Source of the DNA: an uncultured Erythrobacteraceae bacterium
Lineage (GTDB): Bacteria > Pseudomonadota > Alphaproteobacteria > Sphingomonadales > Sphingomonadaceae
DNA length: 63,032 nt
Reading direction: 5' to 3'
Assembly: GCA_946482075.1 (NCBI GenBank)
Contig: CAMLQG010000006.1
Location: 1 to 63,032, forward strand
The number at the start of each line of letters is the position of its first letter. Within the stretch, counting starts at the first letter, position 1. The notes under the pieces were generated by a model that did not search any database, was not told the DNA's origin, and saw only the letters and a list, made by a program, of their open reading frames with translations. Made by a program: the position numbers and the translations under genes. Positions 53,601 through 61,933 of the stretch are shown here, piece by piece.

Positions 53601-54128
53601 GAGATCGCCCTGACGCTGGGCCGGATCAGTGCCTACAAGGACGAATACGAGGTCGCGCGCCTCTATACCGATCCGAAATTCCAGGAACGGCTGCACCACC
53701 AGTTCAAGGGCGATTTCAAGCTGAAGTTCCACCTCGCTTCGCCGATGCTGCTGCCGAAGAAGGATACGAACGGCCATCCGACGAAGCGCGAGATCGGCGG
53801 CTGGGTCCTGCCGCTGTTCGGCATCATGAAGAAGTTCAAGGGCCTGCGCGGCACGCCGCTGGACATTTTCGGCTACACGCAGGAACGCCGCTTCGAACGG
53901 CGCCTGATCCAGGACTACAAGGCCCAGATGCGCGACATCGTGAACCGGCTGGAACAGCGCAATCTCTCCACCGCGATCGAACTCGCCGCCGCCGCCTACG
54001 ACATCCGCGGATATGGCCATGTCAAGGAAGCCTCGATTGCCGAATACGAAGCACGCGTCGCGGATCTCACCGCCCAGTTCAATGCGCCCACGCCCGCCAA
54101 GGCGGAAACGTTGGAACCGGCCGAGTAA
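50631..54128 (+). CDS. Fused indolepyruvate:ferredoxin oxidoreductase-type 2-oxoacid oxidoreductase
   Basis: 1165 aa single-chain enzyme that oxidatively decarboxylates a 2-oxoacid to its CoA thioester. The thiamine region shows GYISGYRGSPLGVYD at the start and GDGTYSHSGTLAIRAAV with YNDAVAMTGGQP in the middle. A cysteine-rich segment CEGCGDCSAKSNC at about residue 640 binds an iron-sulfur cluster, and CVKGFCPSF is also Cys-rich. The gamma domain has LLVGGIGGTGVLTAG and MAQKGGAVTSH. The start at 50631 lacks a clear ribosome site. A related protein (EdcC, as I recall) is reported in estradiol breakdown in Novosphingobium, so a role after ring cleavage is plausible. A strong terminator follows. 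Confidence 0.92.
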   Translation: MTKTATTLMDKYVQESGRVYISANQALVRLPLDQARRDRANGLKTAGYISGYRGSPLGVYDAALWAAQKLLDQYDITFEAGLNEELAATAIRGTQQLSWFGASQYQGIFGLWYGKHVGVDRAGEAIKLGNMEGASATGGFLVLAGDDHGGKSSATASQSEQQLIAAMVPTLYPATTDEILEYGIACWAMSRFSGAYVGLKCITDTLDLTSSIDVPDFLRKFDLPQVDVPPEGLNLSKTVSAQPLLMERILADYRVPAAEAFARINRFDRVVFESDRRELGIVAAGKAYLDLRTAMNDMGLTEAKCRQLGIRLYKPGLIWPLERHGAEDFAAGHKALFVVEEKRPVIEDQFARYLYAMDADRRPAIMGKKDLSGKTILPDIGELSPALVRKGLYAALKSLGIEDAEVEQRYNRFHDLEGQAILLGGSGKIRPAFYCSGCPHNTSTRVPEGSQAIAAVGCQGLAAYVMPERRTMMPVGMGADGMPWVSVGKFSDMEHIFQNMGDGTYSHSGTLAIRAAVASKANMTFKLLYNDAVAMTGGQPVEMHFSPIDMINQLHAEGVKPILLVSDDPDKFRQSVLPAGVRIHHRDELDALQKELRELKGVSAIVYEQTCATEKRRRRKRGTYPDPDKRVFINQDVCEGCGDCSAKSNCVSVTPLETEFGRKRAIDQSTCNKDFSCVKGFCPSFVTVEGAKVARHVSGDESRIDALISALPIPAIANSDAGYSLLVGGIGGTGVLTAGAIIGMAAHLEGKGATILDMTGMAQKGGAVTSHIRVGPSPDALFSTRLGVASADVIIACDMIVGSAANVLQTIVPEKTVAVVNEDVTPTGEFQTNRDLDLGEDMMAATIRKALRGGEYMGFHASRLATDLIGDSIATNVLMVGYALQKGLLPVSLEALEEAIRLNGTFVEGNLRTLALGRLAAHDIDALARELAPAKELPPLDTVDQVLDSRSRLLAEWGNDAYAQDYVNFVRELEGTIKAKNLEGGELLAREIALTLGRISAYKDEYEVARLYTDPKFQERLHHQFKGDFKLKFHLASPMLLPKKDTNGHPTKREIGGWVLPLFGIMKKFKGLRGTPLDIFGYTQERRFERRLIQDYKAQMRDIVNRLEQRNLSTAIELAAAAYDIRGYGHVKEASIAEYEARVADLTAQFNAPTPAKAETLEPAE

Positions 54129-54146
54129 GATCACGGCCGAGTACGG

Positions 54147-54176
54147 AAAAGGCGGGGTGAGCGCCCCGCCTTTTTT
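54147..54176 (+). terminator. Rho-independent terminator after the large oxidoreductase gene
   Basis: Stem AAAAGGCGGGG / CCCCGCCTTTT with loop TGAGCG, followed by two more T and then CCTC. It is the best terminator in the window. Confidence 0.9.
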
Positions 54177-54181
54177 CCTCT

Positions 54182-54260
54182 CGTCATCCCAGCGTAGGCT
54201 GGGGTCTCTGGTGGCTTGGCGCGACGATCAGACCGATCCCAGCCTACGCTGGGATGACGA
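54182..54260. repeat. Paired palindromic intergenic repeat, type A
   Basis: CGTCATCCCAGCGTAGGCTG and its mirror CAGCCTACGCTGGGATGACG lie at the two ends. The same outer ends are in the copy at 10661-10743. It is between convergent genes, right after the terminator. Confidence 0.8.
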
Positions 54261-54265
54261 GAACG

Positions 54266-55834
54266 CTAGTCCGCCATCTCCAGCTTCGCGTCGCGTAGAT
54301 GACGGCGCAGGACTTTGCCGCCGGCATTGCGTGGGAGCTCGTCCACAATGGCGAGCGCGCGCGGGATCTTGAAGCCGGCGATGCGGCCTCTGGCCCATCC
54401 GCGCAGCTCCTCCAGCGTCAGCGAGGCGCCAGGCTTCAGCGTGACCACCGCGCAGACTTCCTCCACCCAGCGTTCGGACGGGCGGCCGATCACGGCGGCG
54501 TCGCGGATCGCAGGGTGGTCGAACAGCAGGTTCTCGACTTCCGCCGGATAGACGTTCTCGCCCCCGGTGATGATCATATCCTTCACCCGGTCGAACACGT
54601 AGAGGAAGCCGTCCTCGTCCAACCGGCCCATGTCGCCGGTGCGGAACCAGCCGCCGGGCAGCATGGCTTCGGCCGTGGATTCCGGGCGCTTCCAGTAGCC
54701 TTTCATGATCTGGGCGGACTGGACGACGATCTCGCCCTCCTCCCCCTGGGCCAGGAAATTGCCTTCCATATCCACGATCGCCACGGCGCCTCCGGGGAAG
54801 GGCGTGCCGACCGAACGCAGCTTGGGCCGCTCTTCGCCCTCGTGATGTTCGGGGCCGAGCGCCGAGGCGATGCCCCCTGCTTCGGTCATCCCGTACATGG
54901 CAACATATCCGGCCGGCAGCATCGACTGCGCCTTTGCCAGCACCGCTTCGGGCATCGGGGAAGCGCCGTAGGCGATCAGGCGGATCGCCTTGACCGTCTC
55001 GCCCGTCTTCTCGAGATGTTCGAGCAGGATGTGCAGCGCCGATGGCACCAGCAGCGTCACGGTGACGCCGGTCTCGTTCATCAGCCTGACCGTCAGCGCC
55101 GGCTCGAACTCCCGCATGATCACGATCTTGCCGCCGGAATAGAGGTTCCACATGGCGAAGACCGTGCCCGCTACATGGGCGACCGGGGACACGACCAACG
55201 TGACGTCGTCATGCGTTGGATACCAGTCGACTTTCTGGGCATAGCCCGGCTCGCGTTGCGCGATGAGGTTCCAGTTGGACAGCATCGCGCCCTTGGGGCG
55301 CCCAGTGGTACCCGAGGTGTACATCTGGACGGTTACAGCATCCGGATCGTCCTGCGCGGGCGGGATGGTGGCCGGCGCCTCGCTTCCTAGATCGTTGATC
55401 CGGACGAGCTGCAGGCCGGGCTTGCGCCGAGCCTGTTCCGCCGCTTCCGCCGCGAAGTGATCGTCATGGATCACGAGGTTCACTTCGGCGTCGCCGAGAA
55501 TGAATTCCCACTCGTCCGGCGCGAGCCGCCAGTTGAGCGGGACCAGCACGATGCCGGCGCGCGAACAGGCGAAGAGCAGGCCGAAATAGGTGTCGCTGTT
55601 CTTGCCTAGATAGGCCACCCGTTCGCCCGGCTTCACGCCCCGCGCGCGCAGATCGGCGTCCATCGCTACCGACCGTGCCGCCATCTGCGCATAGCTGGTG
55701 ATGCGCCCATCGAACTGCATCGCCTCGCGCTCGGGCGTCCGCTTCGCGTGATACTCCACGATCGCCCACAGCGTGCGCACGGACGCATGATCCATGTTCC
55801 ACACCGTGGGTTCCGAGCGCTGTGCTGTGTTCAT
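54266..55834 (-). CDS. AMP-forming acyl-CoA/aryl-CoA ligase
   Basis: 522 aa. The ATP-binding loop YTSGTTGRPKGAMLS lies near residue 175, the adenylate-binding YGMTEAGG near 310, the hinge YVFDRVKDMIITGGENVYP follows, and the catalytic Lys is in the last 30 residues (PRNAGGKVLRRHL). It activates a carboxylic acid with CoA. It is the last gene of a minus-strand set beginning near 61694. GAGAGGGAAGG precedes the start at 55834. Confidence 0.93.
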   Translation of the reverse strand: MNTAQRSEPTVWNMDHASVRTLWAIVEYHAKRTPEREAMQFDGRITSYAQMAARSVAMDADLRARGVKPGERVAYLGKNSDTYFGLLFACSRAGIVLVPLNWRLAPDEWEFILGDAEVNLVIHDDHFAAEAAEQARRKPGLQLVRINDLGSEAPATIPPAQDDPDAVTVQMYTSGTTGRPKGAMLSNWNLIAQREPGYAQKVDWYPTHDDVTLVVSPVAHVAGTVFAMWNLYSGGKIVIMREFEPALTVRLMNETGVTVTLLVPSALHILLEHLEKTGETVKAIRLIAYGASPMPEAVLAKAQSMLPAGYVAMYGMTEAGGIASALGPEHHEGEERPKLRSVGTPFPGGAVAIVDMEGNFLAQGEEGEIVVQSAQIMKGYWKRPESTAEAMLPGGWFRTGDMGRLDEDGFLYVFDRVKDMIITGGENVYPAEVENLLFDHPAIRDAAVIGRPSERWVEEVCAVVTLKPGASLTLEELRGWARGRIAGFKIPRALAIVDELPRNAGGKVLRRHLRDAKLEMAD

Positions 55835-55875
55835 GACCTTCCCTCTCCCAAGCGAAGGTCAGCTTGACGCCGGCA

Positions 55876-57276
55876 TCAGAAGAGTACGTCCCGGTTGAGG
55901 ATACGGTCCGGATCGAGTGCATCGCGCAAGCGGTGCATCGTCGTCATCGCCCCGGCGGAGACGTGTTCGGGGAGGAATTCCTTCTTCACCCGCCCCACGC
56001 AATGCTCAGCGGTAAGCGCGCTGTCATAGCCTTTGAGCACGTCGTAGAGGATGCGTTCGACGTTGATTTCCTCCTCGACCGTCTTCTCGCCGACATGGAT
56101 GCCGATATGGATGTTCCCGTCGCCCAGATGGCCGAAGGTGGCCATCTTGAAGCCCGGATAGGCCGCGCCGAGCGCTTCGCGCACCTTGCCGACGAATTCG
56201 TCCGTCTTGCGGATGTCGACGCTGATGTCGCTGCTGACGAAGGGCCACATCTCGTGCATCAGCACTTCGGCACCTTCGCGTACCTTCCAGAGTTCCGCTA
56301 CCTGGCCGAGCGATTGCGACGTCACTGCATCGTCGATCAGACCTTTCTCGAAAGCTGTCTCGAGGAATTCCATGAACTGCCGCTCGTCCAGCTCCTCGCT
56401 ATAGCCCATCGCTTCGATCAGCACGTAGAACGGGCTGTTCGGTTCGACCGGGCGGCGGCCCGTGTCGCTGGCGGCCATCATGTCGTAGTAATCCTTCCAC
56501 ATCACTTCGAATGCGGAAAGCGACGCCAGGCGGCGCGCCTGGTTGAGCAGGTCGAGCACCGACTGGTAGTTCGGCACGGAGACGAACGCGACCTTCTGGC
56601 TGGCGGGCTTGGGCACCAGGCGCATCACCGCGCGGGTGACGATGCCCAGCGTGCCTTCGGTCCCGGCGAAGACTTGCTTCATGTCGTAGCCGGTGTTGTT
56701 CTTGGTCAGCCGGTTCATCGCCGAAACGATCGTTCCGTCCGCCAGCACGGCTTCCACGCCGAGCAGGTTGAAGCGGGTCATCCCCCAGCGCAGCACGCGG
56801 TTGCCGCCTGCATTGGTGGAAATGGTCCCCCCGACCGTCGCCGTGCCCTTGGCGCCGAGATCGACGGGGTAGAACAGATTCTCGTTCTCCGCCGCCTTCT
56901 GCAGCGCTTCGATCGGAACGCCGGCCTGGACCACCGCCACCTGGTTGAAATGGTCGATTTCCTCGATCGCGTTCATCCGCTCGAGCGAAAGGACAATCTG
57001 ATCCTCGTCCGCATAGGCCCCGCCGGCCACGCCGGTGCGGCCGCCATGCGTAACCACGCGCTGGCCCCGCTGGTGGCAATAAGCCATGACTTGCGACACT
57101 TCCTGCGTGCTTGCGGGGCGCACGATGATGCCGCCGGCCGGAGGCACGTTGCGGAACGGATCGCAGGACCGCTGCGCCGCGTCCTCTCCCAGGATCAGCC
57201 CGCGATCGCCGACGATGGCGCGCAGGCCCTCGATCAGCGAAGCGTCGGCCGCCAGTGTCGTTGTCAGCGTATCCAT
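55876..57276 (-). CDS. FAD-binding oxidoreductase (GlcD / D-2-hydroxyacid dehydrogenase type)
   Basis: 466 aa. The PP-loop FAD domain has RPASTQEVSQVMAYCHQRGQRVVTHGGRTG, VDLGAKGTATVGGTISTNAGG and GTEGTLGIVTRAVMRL. The C-terminal domain has the metal-site motif FGHLGDGNIHIGIH and the end VGRVKKEFLP with DPDRILNRDVLF. It oxidises a 2-hydroxyacid or similar and may feed the 2-oxoacid oxidoreductase. Two bases separate it from the VOC gene upstream. Confidence 0.9.
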   Translation of the reverse strand: MDTLTTTLAADASLIEGLRAIVGDRGLILGEDAAQRSCDPFRNVPPAGGIIVRPASTQEVSQVMAYCHQRGQRVVTHGGRTGVAGGAYADEDQIVLSLERMNAIEEIDHFNQVAVVQAGVPIEALQKAAENENLFYPVDLGAKGTATVGGTISTNAGGNRVLRWGMTRFNLLGVEAVLADGTIVSAMNRLTKNNTGYDMKQVFAGTEGTLGIVTRAVMRLVPKPASQKVAFVSVPNYQSVLDLLNQARRLASLSAFEVMWKDYYDMMAASDTGRRPVEPNSPFYVLIEAMGYSEELDERQFMEFLETAFEKGLIDDAVTSQSLGQVAELWKVREGAEVLMHEMWPFVSSDISVDIRKTDEFVGKVREALGAAYPGFKMATFGHLGDGNIHIGIHVGEKTVEEEINVERILYDVLKGYDSALTAEHCVGRVKKEFLPEHVSAGAMTTMHRLRDALDPDRILNRDVLF

Positions 57277-57278
57277 GG

Positions 57279-57734
57279 TCAGACGGCAGTCTGGATCAGT
57301 TCGATCGCGTAACCGTCCGGATCCTTGACGAAGGCCAGCTTGGGCGCGCCCGGGACCATCTTCTTCGGCGCGGTGACCTGTTCGCCGCCGAACTTGGCAA
57401 GGCGTTCATACACGGCGTCGATGTCCGGCACCCCGATGGCGATATGGCCGTAGCCGGTGCCATGAGTGTAATCTTCTTCGCGACCCCAGTTGTAGGTCAG
57501 TTCCAGCGCGGCCGGGCCATCCTTGTAGCCGGCATAGGACAGGAACAGGATCGAGAAATTGGCATGGGGGAAATCATGCCGGTCGAGCAGGTTCATGCCC
57601 AGCCCTTCGCAGTAGAACTGCAGCGACTTGTCGACATCCTTGATGCGGATCATGGTGTGCAGCACGCGCGGGCCTTTGTCCGCCTTGCCCCACTGCCAGT
57701 AGTCGTCGACGATTTCTTCTACTTCACCGCTCAT
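57279..57734 (-). CDS. VOC-family protein, glyoxalase I-like
   Basis: 151 aa, starting at 57734 (MSGEVEEIVDD) behind GGAGAG. The four metal ligands of glyoxalase I are in place: His in RVLHTMIRI, Glu in AALELTYNWG, His in GYGHIAIGV and Glu in YAIELIQT. The N-terminal tail is slightly longer than usual. It could be a real lactoylglutathione lyase, a methylmalonyl-CoA epimerase-like enzyme or a pathway isomerase. Confidence 0.88.
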   Translation of the reverse strand: MSGEVEEIVDDYWQWGKADKGPRVLHTMIRIKDVDKSLQFYCEGLGMNLLDRHDFPHANFSILFLSYAGYKDGPAALELTYNWGREEDYTHGTGYGHIAIGVPDIDAVYERLAKFGGEQVTAPKKMVPGAPKLAFVKDPDGYAIELIQTAV

Positions 57735-57840
57735 CCGGGCTCTCCAATGTCTGGTGGCGCTGTGCACCGTGCTATGGGCACAAACTAGCCATTATCGTCA
57801 CGTGGAGCAAACCGGATGATGGGATCAGACTGATCGGTCA

Positions 57841-59055
57841 CTAGTCCAGCGTTGTAAGCATGCTGCGGTCATAGCTCTTGAGTTGCGCATAGTTGCCTTC
57901 GCGCACGATGGCGGCCCAATCGGGATTGGCGATGATCGCACGGCCGACCGCGATCATGTCGAACTCGCCGCGGTCGAACAGCGCCATGACCTTGTCCATG
58001 CTCTGCGGCCTCGCGAAATCGAGCAGTTCTTCCGTGCCCTTCCGGAAATGCGCGGCATAATCCTTCGCGCCCACGCCGAAGGGCTGGTCCAGCGTGATCG
58101 AGCCCACGGTGATCACGGGCTTGCCCGAAAGCTGCCGAGTCCAGCCGGCCAGCGTGCGTTCCGAGCCTTCGAAAGCTGCTTCCCAGAAACGGCGCACGGA
58201 TACGTGGAACACGTCGACGCCGGCATCGGCGAGCGCGCCGGTCAGCTGCTCGACATCATCCGGCGTGGTCACGATCCGCGCGTCGTAATCCTGCAGCTTC
58301 CACTGCGAGAAACGGAAGGAGATCGGGAAGGCCGGCCCGGTGCGGCGGCGCACCTCGGCGGTGACTTCGGCGGCGAAGCGCGCGCGTTCGCGCATTGTCG
58401 GGCCGTTATAGCGGTCACTGCGGCGGTTCATCACCGGCCAGAAGAACTGGTCGGGCAGATAGCCGTGGGCGCCGTGGATCTCCACGCCGTCGCAGCCCAT
58501 GTCCTGTGCGGCCTTCGCCGCATCGCCGTAGCGCGCGATCACGTCGGCGATCTGCGAATCGCTCATCGGCGCGCCATAGGGGGAGCCGGGCTGGGGAACG
58601 AGATTCTCGTCCGTGTTGGGGATATACCAGTCCGACGGTCCGATCGACGGCAGTTCCGTCAGCGGTGCGGTGCCCGGCGCGCGGGCAAGGCCCGCATGCC
58701 AGATCTGCGGCCAGAAGAAGCCGCCTGCGCGATGGACCGCGTCGATCGGGCCTTGCCAGGCCTGCAACGCGGCTTCGCCATAGAAGCTGGGGCTGGTGGG
58801 GTTGGAACTCGCCCCGTCCATGATCCCGCTGGCTTCGCCCATGATCAGCGAGGCCCCGCCTTCGACCCGCTTCGAGTAATATTCCGCGTAACCGGGCGCG
58901 ATCACCCCGTCTTCGGCGAAGCAGCGCCCCATCGGCGCCATGACGATGCGGTTGGGCAGAGTGAGCGAATTGATCGTGATGGGGGTGAACAAAGCATCCG
59001 TGGAGCGGCCGCCCCTGATAGTGTCCTCGACCGCTGAAGCCATGCTCATATCCAT
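57841..59055 (-). CDS. NADH:flavin oxidoreductase (Old Yellow Enzyme family)
   Basis: 404 aa. The FMN-binding barrel has LFTPITINSLTLPNRIVMAPMGR, WHAGLARAPG, CDGVEIHGAHGYLPDQFFWPVMNRR (catalytic His) and the C-terminal FDMIAVGRAIIANPDW. The family reduces activated C=C bonds or opens dienoyl-CoA. No iron-sulfur cysteine cluster is seen, so it is the short OYE type. The start is one of three in-frame ATGs (MDMSM). Confidence 0.9.
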   Translation of the reverse strand: MDMSMASAVEDTIRGGRSTDALFTPITINSLTLPNRIVMAPMGRCFAEDGVIAPGYAEYYSKRVEGGASLIMGEASGIMDGASSNPTSPSFYGEAALQAWQGPIDAVHRAGGFFWPQIWHAGLARAPGTAPLTELPSIGPSDWYIPNTDENLVPQPGSPYGAPMSDSQIADVIARYGDAAKAAQDMGCDGVEIHGAHGYLPDQFFWPVMNRRSDRYNGPTMRERARFAAEVTAEVRRRTGPAFPISFRFSQWKLQDYDARIVTTPDDVEQLTGALADAGVDVFHVSVRRFWEAAFEGSERTLAGWTRQLSGKPVITVGSITLDQPFGVGAKDYAAHFRKGTEELLDFARPQSMDKVMALFDRGEFDMIAVGRAIIANPDWAAIVREGNYAQLKSYDRSMLTTLD

Positions 59056-59240
59056 TCATGGTCGGCCCGAAAAGTGATTGGCCTGAGATCGATGAGACTG
59101 CCTGGGGCACGGCAGCCCGTTGCCAAATGCGATCCGAGCCACCGATACTGGCGCGTTCACGCTGGAGCGAGGGATAGCAAATCCGCCCTTAACGGCAAAT
59201 CCGCCTTGCGCAGGGCGCAACGCAGCTGAAGGAAATGCCG

Positions 59241-59272
59241 CGACGGACCGGCATCAGGGTGCCGGTCCGTCG
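59241..59272 (-). terminator. Hairpin terminator downstream of the second Rieske gene
   Basis: Perfect 13-bp stem CGACGGACCGGCA / TGCCGGTCCGTCG with loop TCAGGG, 14 bases beyond the Rieske stop. On the minus strand it continues CGGCATTTCC, so the T run is poor. It may reduce read-through into the OYE gene. Confidence 0.65.
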
Positions 59273-59285
59273 TGCAATGTCGTGT

Positions 59286-60716
59286 TTAACCCTCGATTCC
59301 CATCGCCCGCATATAGGCTTCATGGAAATGACGGATGCGGATTTCCTGGTACGTGGCGAGCACCGGGCGAGCCACCTGCGGATCGGTGGCCTTCATGCCC
59401 TTGTGGACGGCTTCCATGTTTTCCATGTCTTCGTCCATCAGGTAGCCGGGCTGGCCGGTTTCCGGGTAGTCGCGGCCCTGCTCGTCGAAATCGACCCACA
59501 CGGTCTTGCCGGGGGCTGGCGCCGGGCCGTCCTTCGGCTTGGGCAGGAGCAGGCGGATTTCCATGATGCATTCGTCCGGGCTCTCGCCCAGCGGAGTGAA
59601 GTTGTACCACCAGGGCAGGCCTTCGCCCCACCAAGGGAAGAACGCCGGGAACGACCACCACTGGTGCATGTCCACCATGTAGGAGATCGAGCGGCCGCTG
59701 AAATCGATACCGGATGCCTCGCCGTATTTCTTGGCGATTTCCCCAGCTGCATATTCCCGCGCATCGGCAACCGTCTCGCCGCGATCCGCAGGCGGTGCGG
59801 GCAGGTCATACGTGTTGCAGAACAGTTCCAGCGCCAGGCGCGGGGTGACTTCGTCCTTGACCCAGCCATCGGGCACCAGTGCCGGCGTGATCAGGCGGCT
59901 GACCGCCGAAACGCCGTCATCCCAGCAATCGGTCTGGGTGTAGGTCGAACCGAACATCGGCATGCCGGACGGATGCGTGGTCAGGACGTGGTAGCCTTCG
60001 AGGAAGGCTTCCATTCCGGACTTCCAGTTGATCCGCACCTTCTTCTTGATGCGAACGGCCGTGTAGCGATCTTCCAGCGGGCAATCCTTGAAGTGCTCGG
60101 GCAGAACGCCCAGAACTTCCTTCAGCGACGGCGCGTTGAGATCGGGATTGATGAAGACGTTGCCGCCCCAGACATCGCACTGGACCTGGCGCAGGCTGAC
60201 GGCACCGACCTGCACGCTGGGGAATTCCTCCTCGCGCGGGACCCAGATGAGCTTGCCGTCCAGATTGTAGGACCAGGCGTGGAACGGACATTGAATCATG
60301 TCGCCTGATTCGGTTTCATCGTTGCACAGTTTCCGCGCGCGGTGGCGGCAGCTGTTCCAAAACGCCTTGAACGTATTCTCGTCGGAACGGACGACCAGGA
60401 AGGACAGCGGCCCGACGTCATAAGCGACACGATCGCCCACATTGGGAATGTCTTCGGCGCGGCAGGCTACCTGCCAGCACTTCTTCCAGATTTTCTCGAT
60501 TTCCTCGGGGACATATTTCGCGTCGAGGAAATATTCATAGGGGAGCGGACGGTTCTGGGGATCGTGCGTCCCGCGGGTTGCCACGGTCCAGGGAACTTCT
60601 TCTCCGGCTTCCCGCAGATAGTTCTCGTAATCCGGCATACCTTTGAACTGCATGCCGAGCGCCGCCCGCACATAGCTCTTGTTGCCGTATTTGGTGACGT
60701 CCAAAACTTCGTTCAT
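59286..60716 (-). CDS. Rieske-type oxygenase, alpha subunit
   Basis: 476 aa. Rieske ligands are C123, H125 (CRHRARKL) and C143, H146 (CPFHAWSY). The mononuclear-iron region INWKSGMEAFLEGYHVLTTHP carries H243 and H248. It is only distantly like the Rieske protein at 26424 outside these motifs, so it probably acts on another substrate or step. Neither reductase nor beta subunit is beside it. AGGAAG precedes the ATG at 60716, and a 216-base upstream region could hold its own promoter. Confidence 0.93.
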   Translation of the reverse strand: MNEVLDVTKYGNKSYVRAALGMQFKGMPDYENYLREAGEEVPWTVATRGTHDPQNRPLPYEYFLDAKYVPEEIEKIWKKCWQVACRAEDIPNVGDRVAYDVGPLSFLVVRSDENTFKAFWNSCRHRARKLCNDETESGDMIQCPFHAWSYNLDGKLIWVPREEEFPSVQVGAVSLRQVQCDVWGGNVFINPDLNAPSLKEVLGVLPEHFKDCPLEDRYTAVRIKKKVRINWKSGMEAFLEGYHVLTTHPSGMPMFGSTYTQTDCWDDGVSAVSRLITPALVPDGWVKDEVTPRLALELFCNTYDLPAPPADRGETVADAREYAAGEIAKKYGEASGIDFSGRSISYMVDMHQWWSFPAFFPWWGEGLPWWYNFTPLGESPDECIMEIRLLLPKPKDGPAPAPGKTVWVDFDEQGRDYPETGQPGYLMDEDMENMEAVHKGMKATDPQVARPVLATYQEIRIRHFHEAYMRAMGIEG

Positions 60717-60932
60717 GGGGGCTTCCTATCCTATCCCGCGCGCTACATCGCTAAAATGGGCACGTTTGCAGGCTGATAATGTACCATCGCAGCCCGATGA
60801 GCGGAACATAGCTATTAAAGCCTGAACGTAGCAGTAATTGCCCCCAGTTGCAATTTTTCGAAGATGTCAGCCGGGCGCACGCGATCCGCCGCCGAGGCGT
60901 CGCTTTTCGAGAATCGCCGCCGTTTGCGACGG

Positions 60933-61694
60933 TCAGGCGGTGAACCCGCCATCGGCAACCATGATGCTGCCGGTCATGAAGCTGCTCATGGGCGAGGCAA
61001 GGAAAAGTGCCGCCTGCGCGATTTCCTCGGCTTTGCCGTGGCGGCCCATCGGGATCATCGTGTTCATCAGCGCAGTCGCGTCGCCGCCGCCGATCAGCGG
61101 GCTGAACGCGTCCTCGATCGCGGTCTGGAAACTGTTGTCGATTGGCCCCGGATGAAGGCTGTTCACGCGAATCTTGCGCGCCGCGACTTCCTTCGCCAGC
61201 GACCGCATGAAGCCCACTTGGGCGTGCTTGGCCGTGGCATAGGCATAGACCCCCGGGCTTCCGCCGAGCCCGGCGACGCTGGACATCACGATGATGCTGC
61301 CGCCTTCGCCCATATGCGGGATCGCATGCTTGGCGCCAAGGAAGCTACCCCGCACATGGACGCGATACACCGCATCCATCGCTTCCTCGGGATAATCCTC
61401 GATGCCTCCGATCGGGCCGGAATTACCGGCATTGCAGAACAGGACATCGACCTTGCCCCACCGGCTGACGGCGGCGTCCACATAGGCCTTGGTCTGCGCC
61501 GCGTCGCCGACATCGGCTGCCTGCGTGATCACATTGTCCGAAGCGAGTTCCCCGGCCGCACTGGCGAGCGTCTCTTCCTTCAGGTCGACGAGCAGGACCT
61601 TGGCGCCCTGTTCGAGGAACAGCCGCGCCGAGGCGAGCCCGATGCTGCCGGCACCGCCAGTGATAATGCAAACCTTGTCTTTCAGCAGGGACAT
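60933..61694 (-). CDS. Short-chain dehydrogenase/reductase
   Basis: 253-aa classical SDR, starting at 61694 (MSLLKDKV) with GGAAAC upstream. The cofactor motif GGAGSIG, CNAGNSG and the catalytic YATAK are complete. The end FMTGSIMVADGGFTA is typical. It lies 216 bases before the Rieske gene and may oxidise the cis-diol or alcohol that the Rieske enzyme makes. Confidence 0.92.
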   Translation of the reverse strand: MSLLKDKVCIITGGAGSIGLASARLFLEQGAKVLLVDLKEETLASAAGELASDNVITQAADVGDAAQTKAYVDAAVSRWGKVDVLFCNAGNSGPIGGIEDYPEEAMDAVYRVHVRGSFLGAKHAIPHMGEGGSIIVMSSVAGLGGSPGVYAYATAKHAQVGFMRSLAKEVAARKIRVNSLHPGPIDNSFQTAIEDAFSPLIGGGDATALMNTMIPMGRHGKAEEIAQAALFLASPMSSFMTGSIMVADGGFTA

Positions 61695-61933
61695 CTCGTT
61701 GTTTCCATCTTGTCGTTTGCCCTTGCCTAGCATCGAGGTCCGCGGGCCCGCAAGCCAAAGCCGCGCCATGGCATACAGGGCATCGCAGAGCGCGATTTAC
61801 CGCTCTGATCACCGGCCAATCGTGCGGGTGAGGGATGGACAGATCGAAGTTGCGCTTTTCGCCAAACCAGTCCAGCAGCCCATGGTTTGAAGGTCCGTTC
61901 CGGGCCGCCCGATCTTTTCAGGAGGATGACACG

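Noticed and set aside
50610..54134. Minus-strand open frame of 1174 codons opposite the large oxidoreductase
   Set aside because: The composition is His/Arg/Gln-rich without domain signs, and the plus strand has a complete, recognisable enzyme. Long antisense frames are common in DNA with high GC at third positions.
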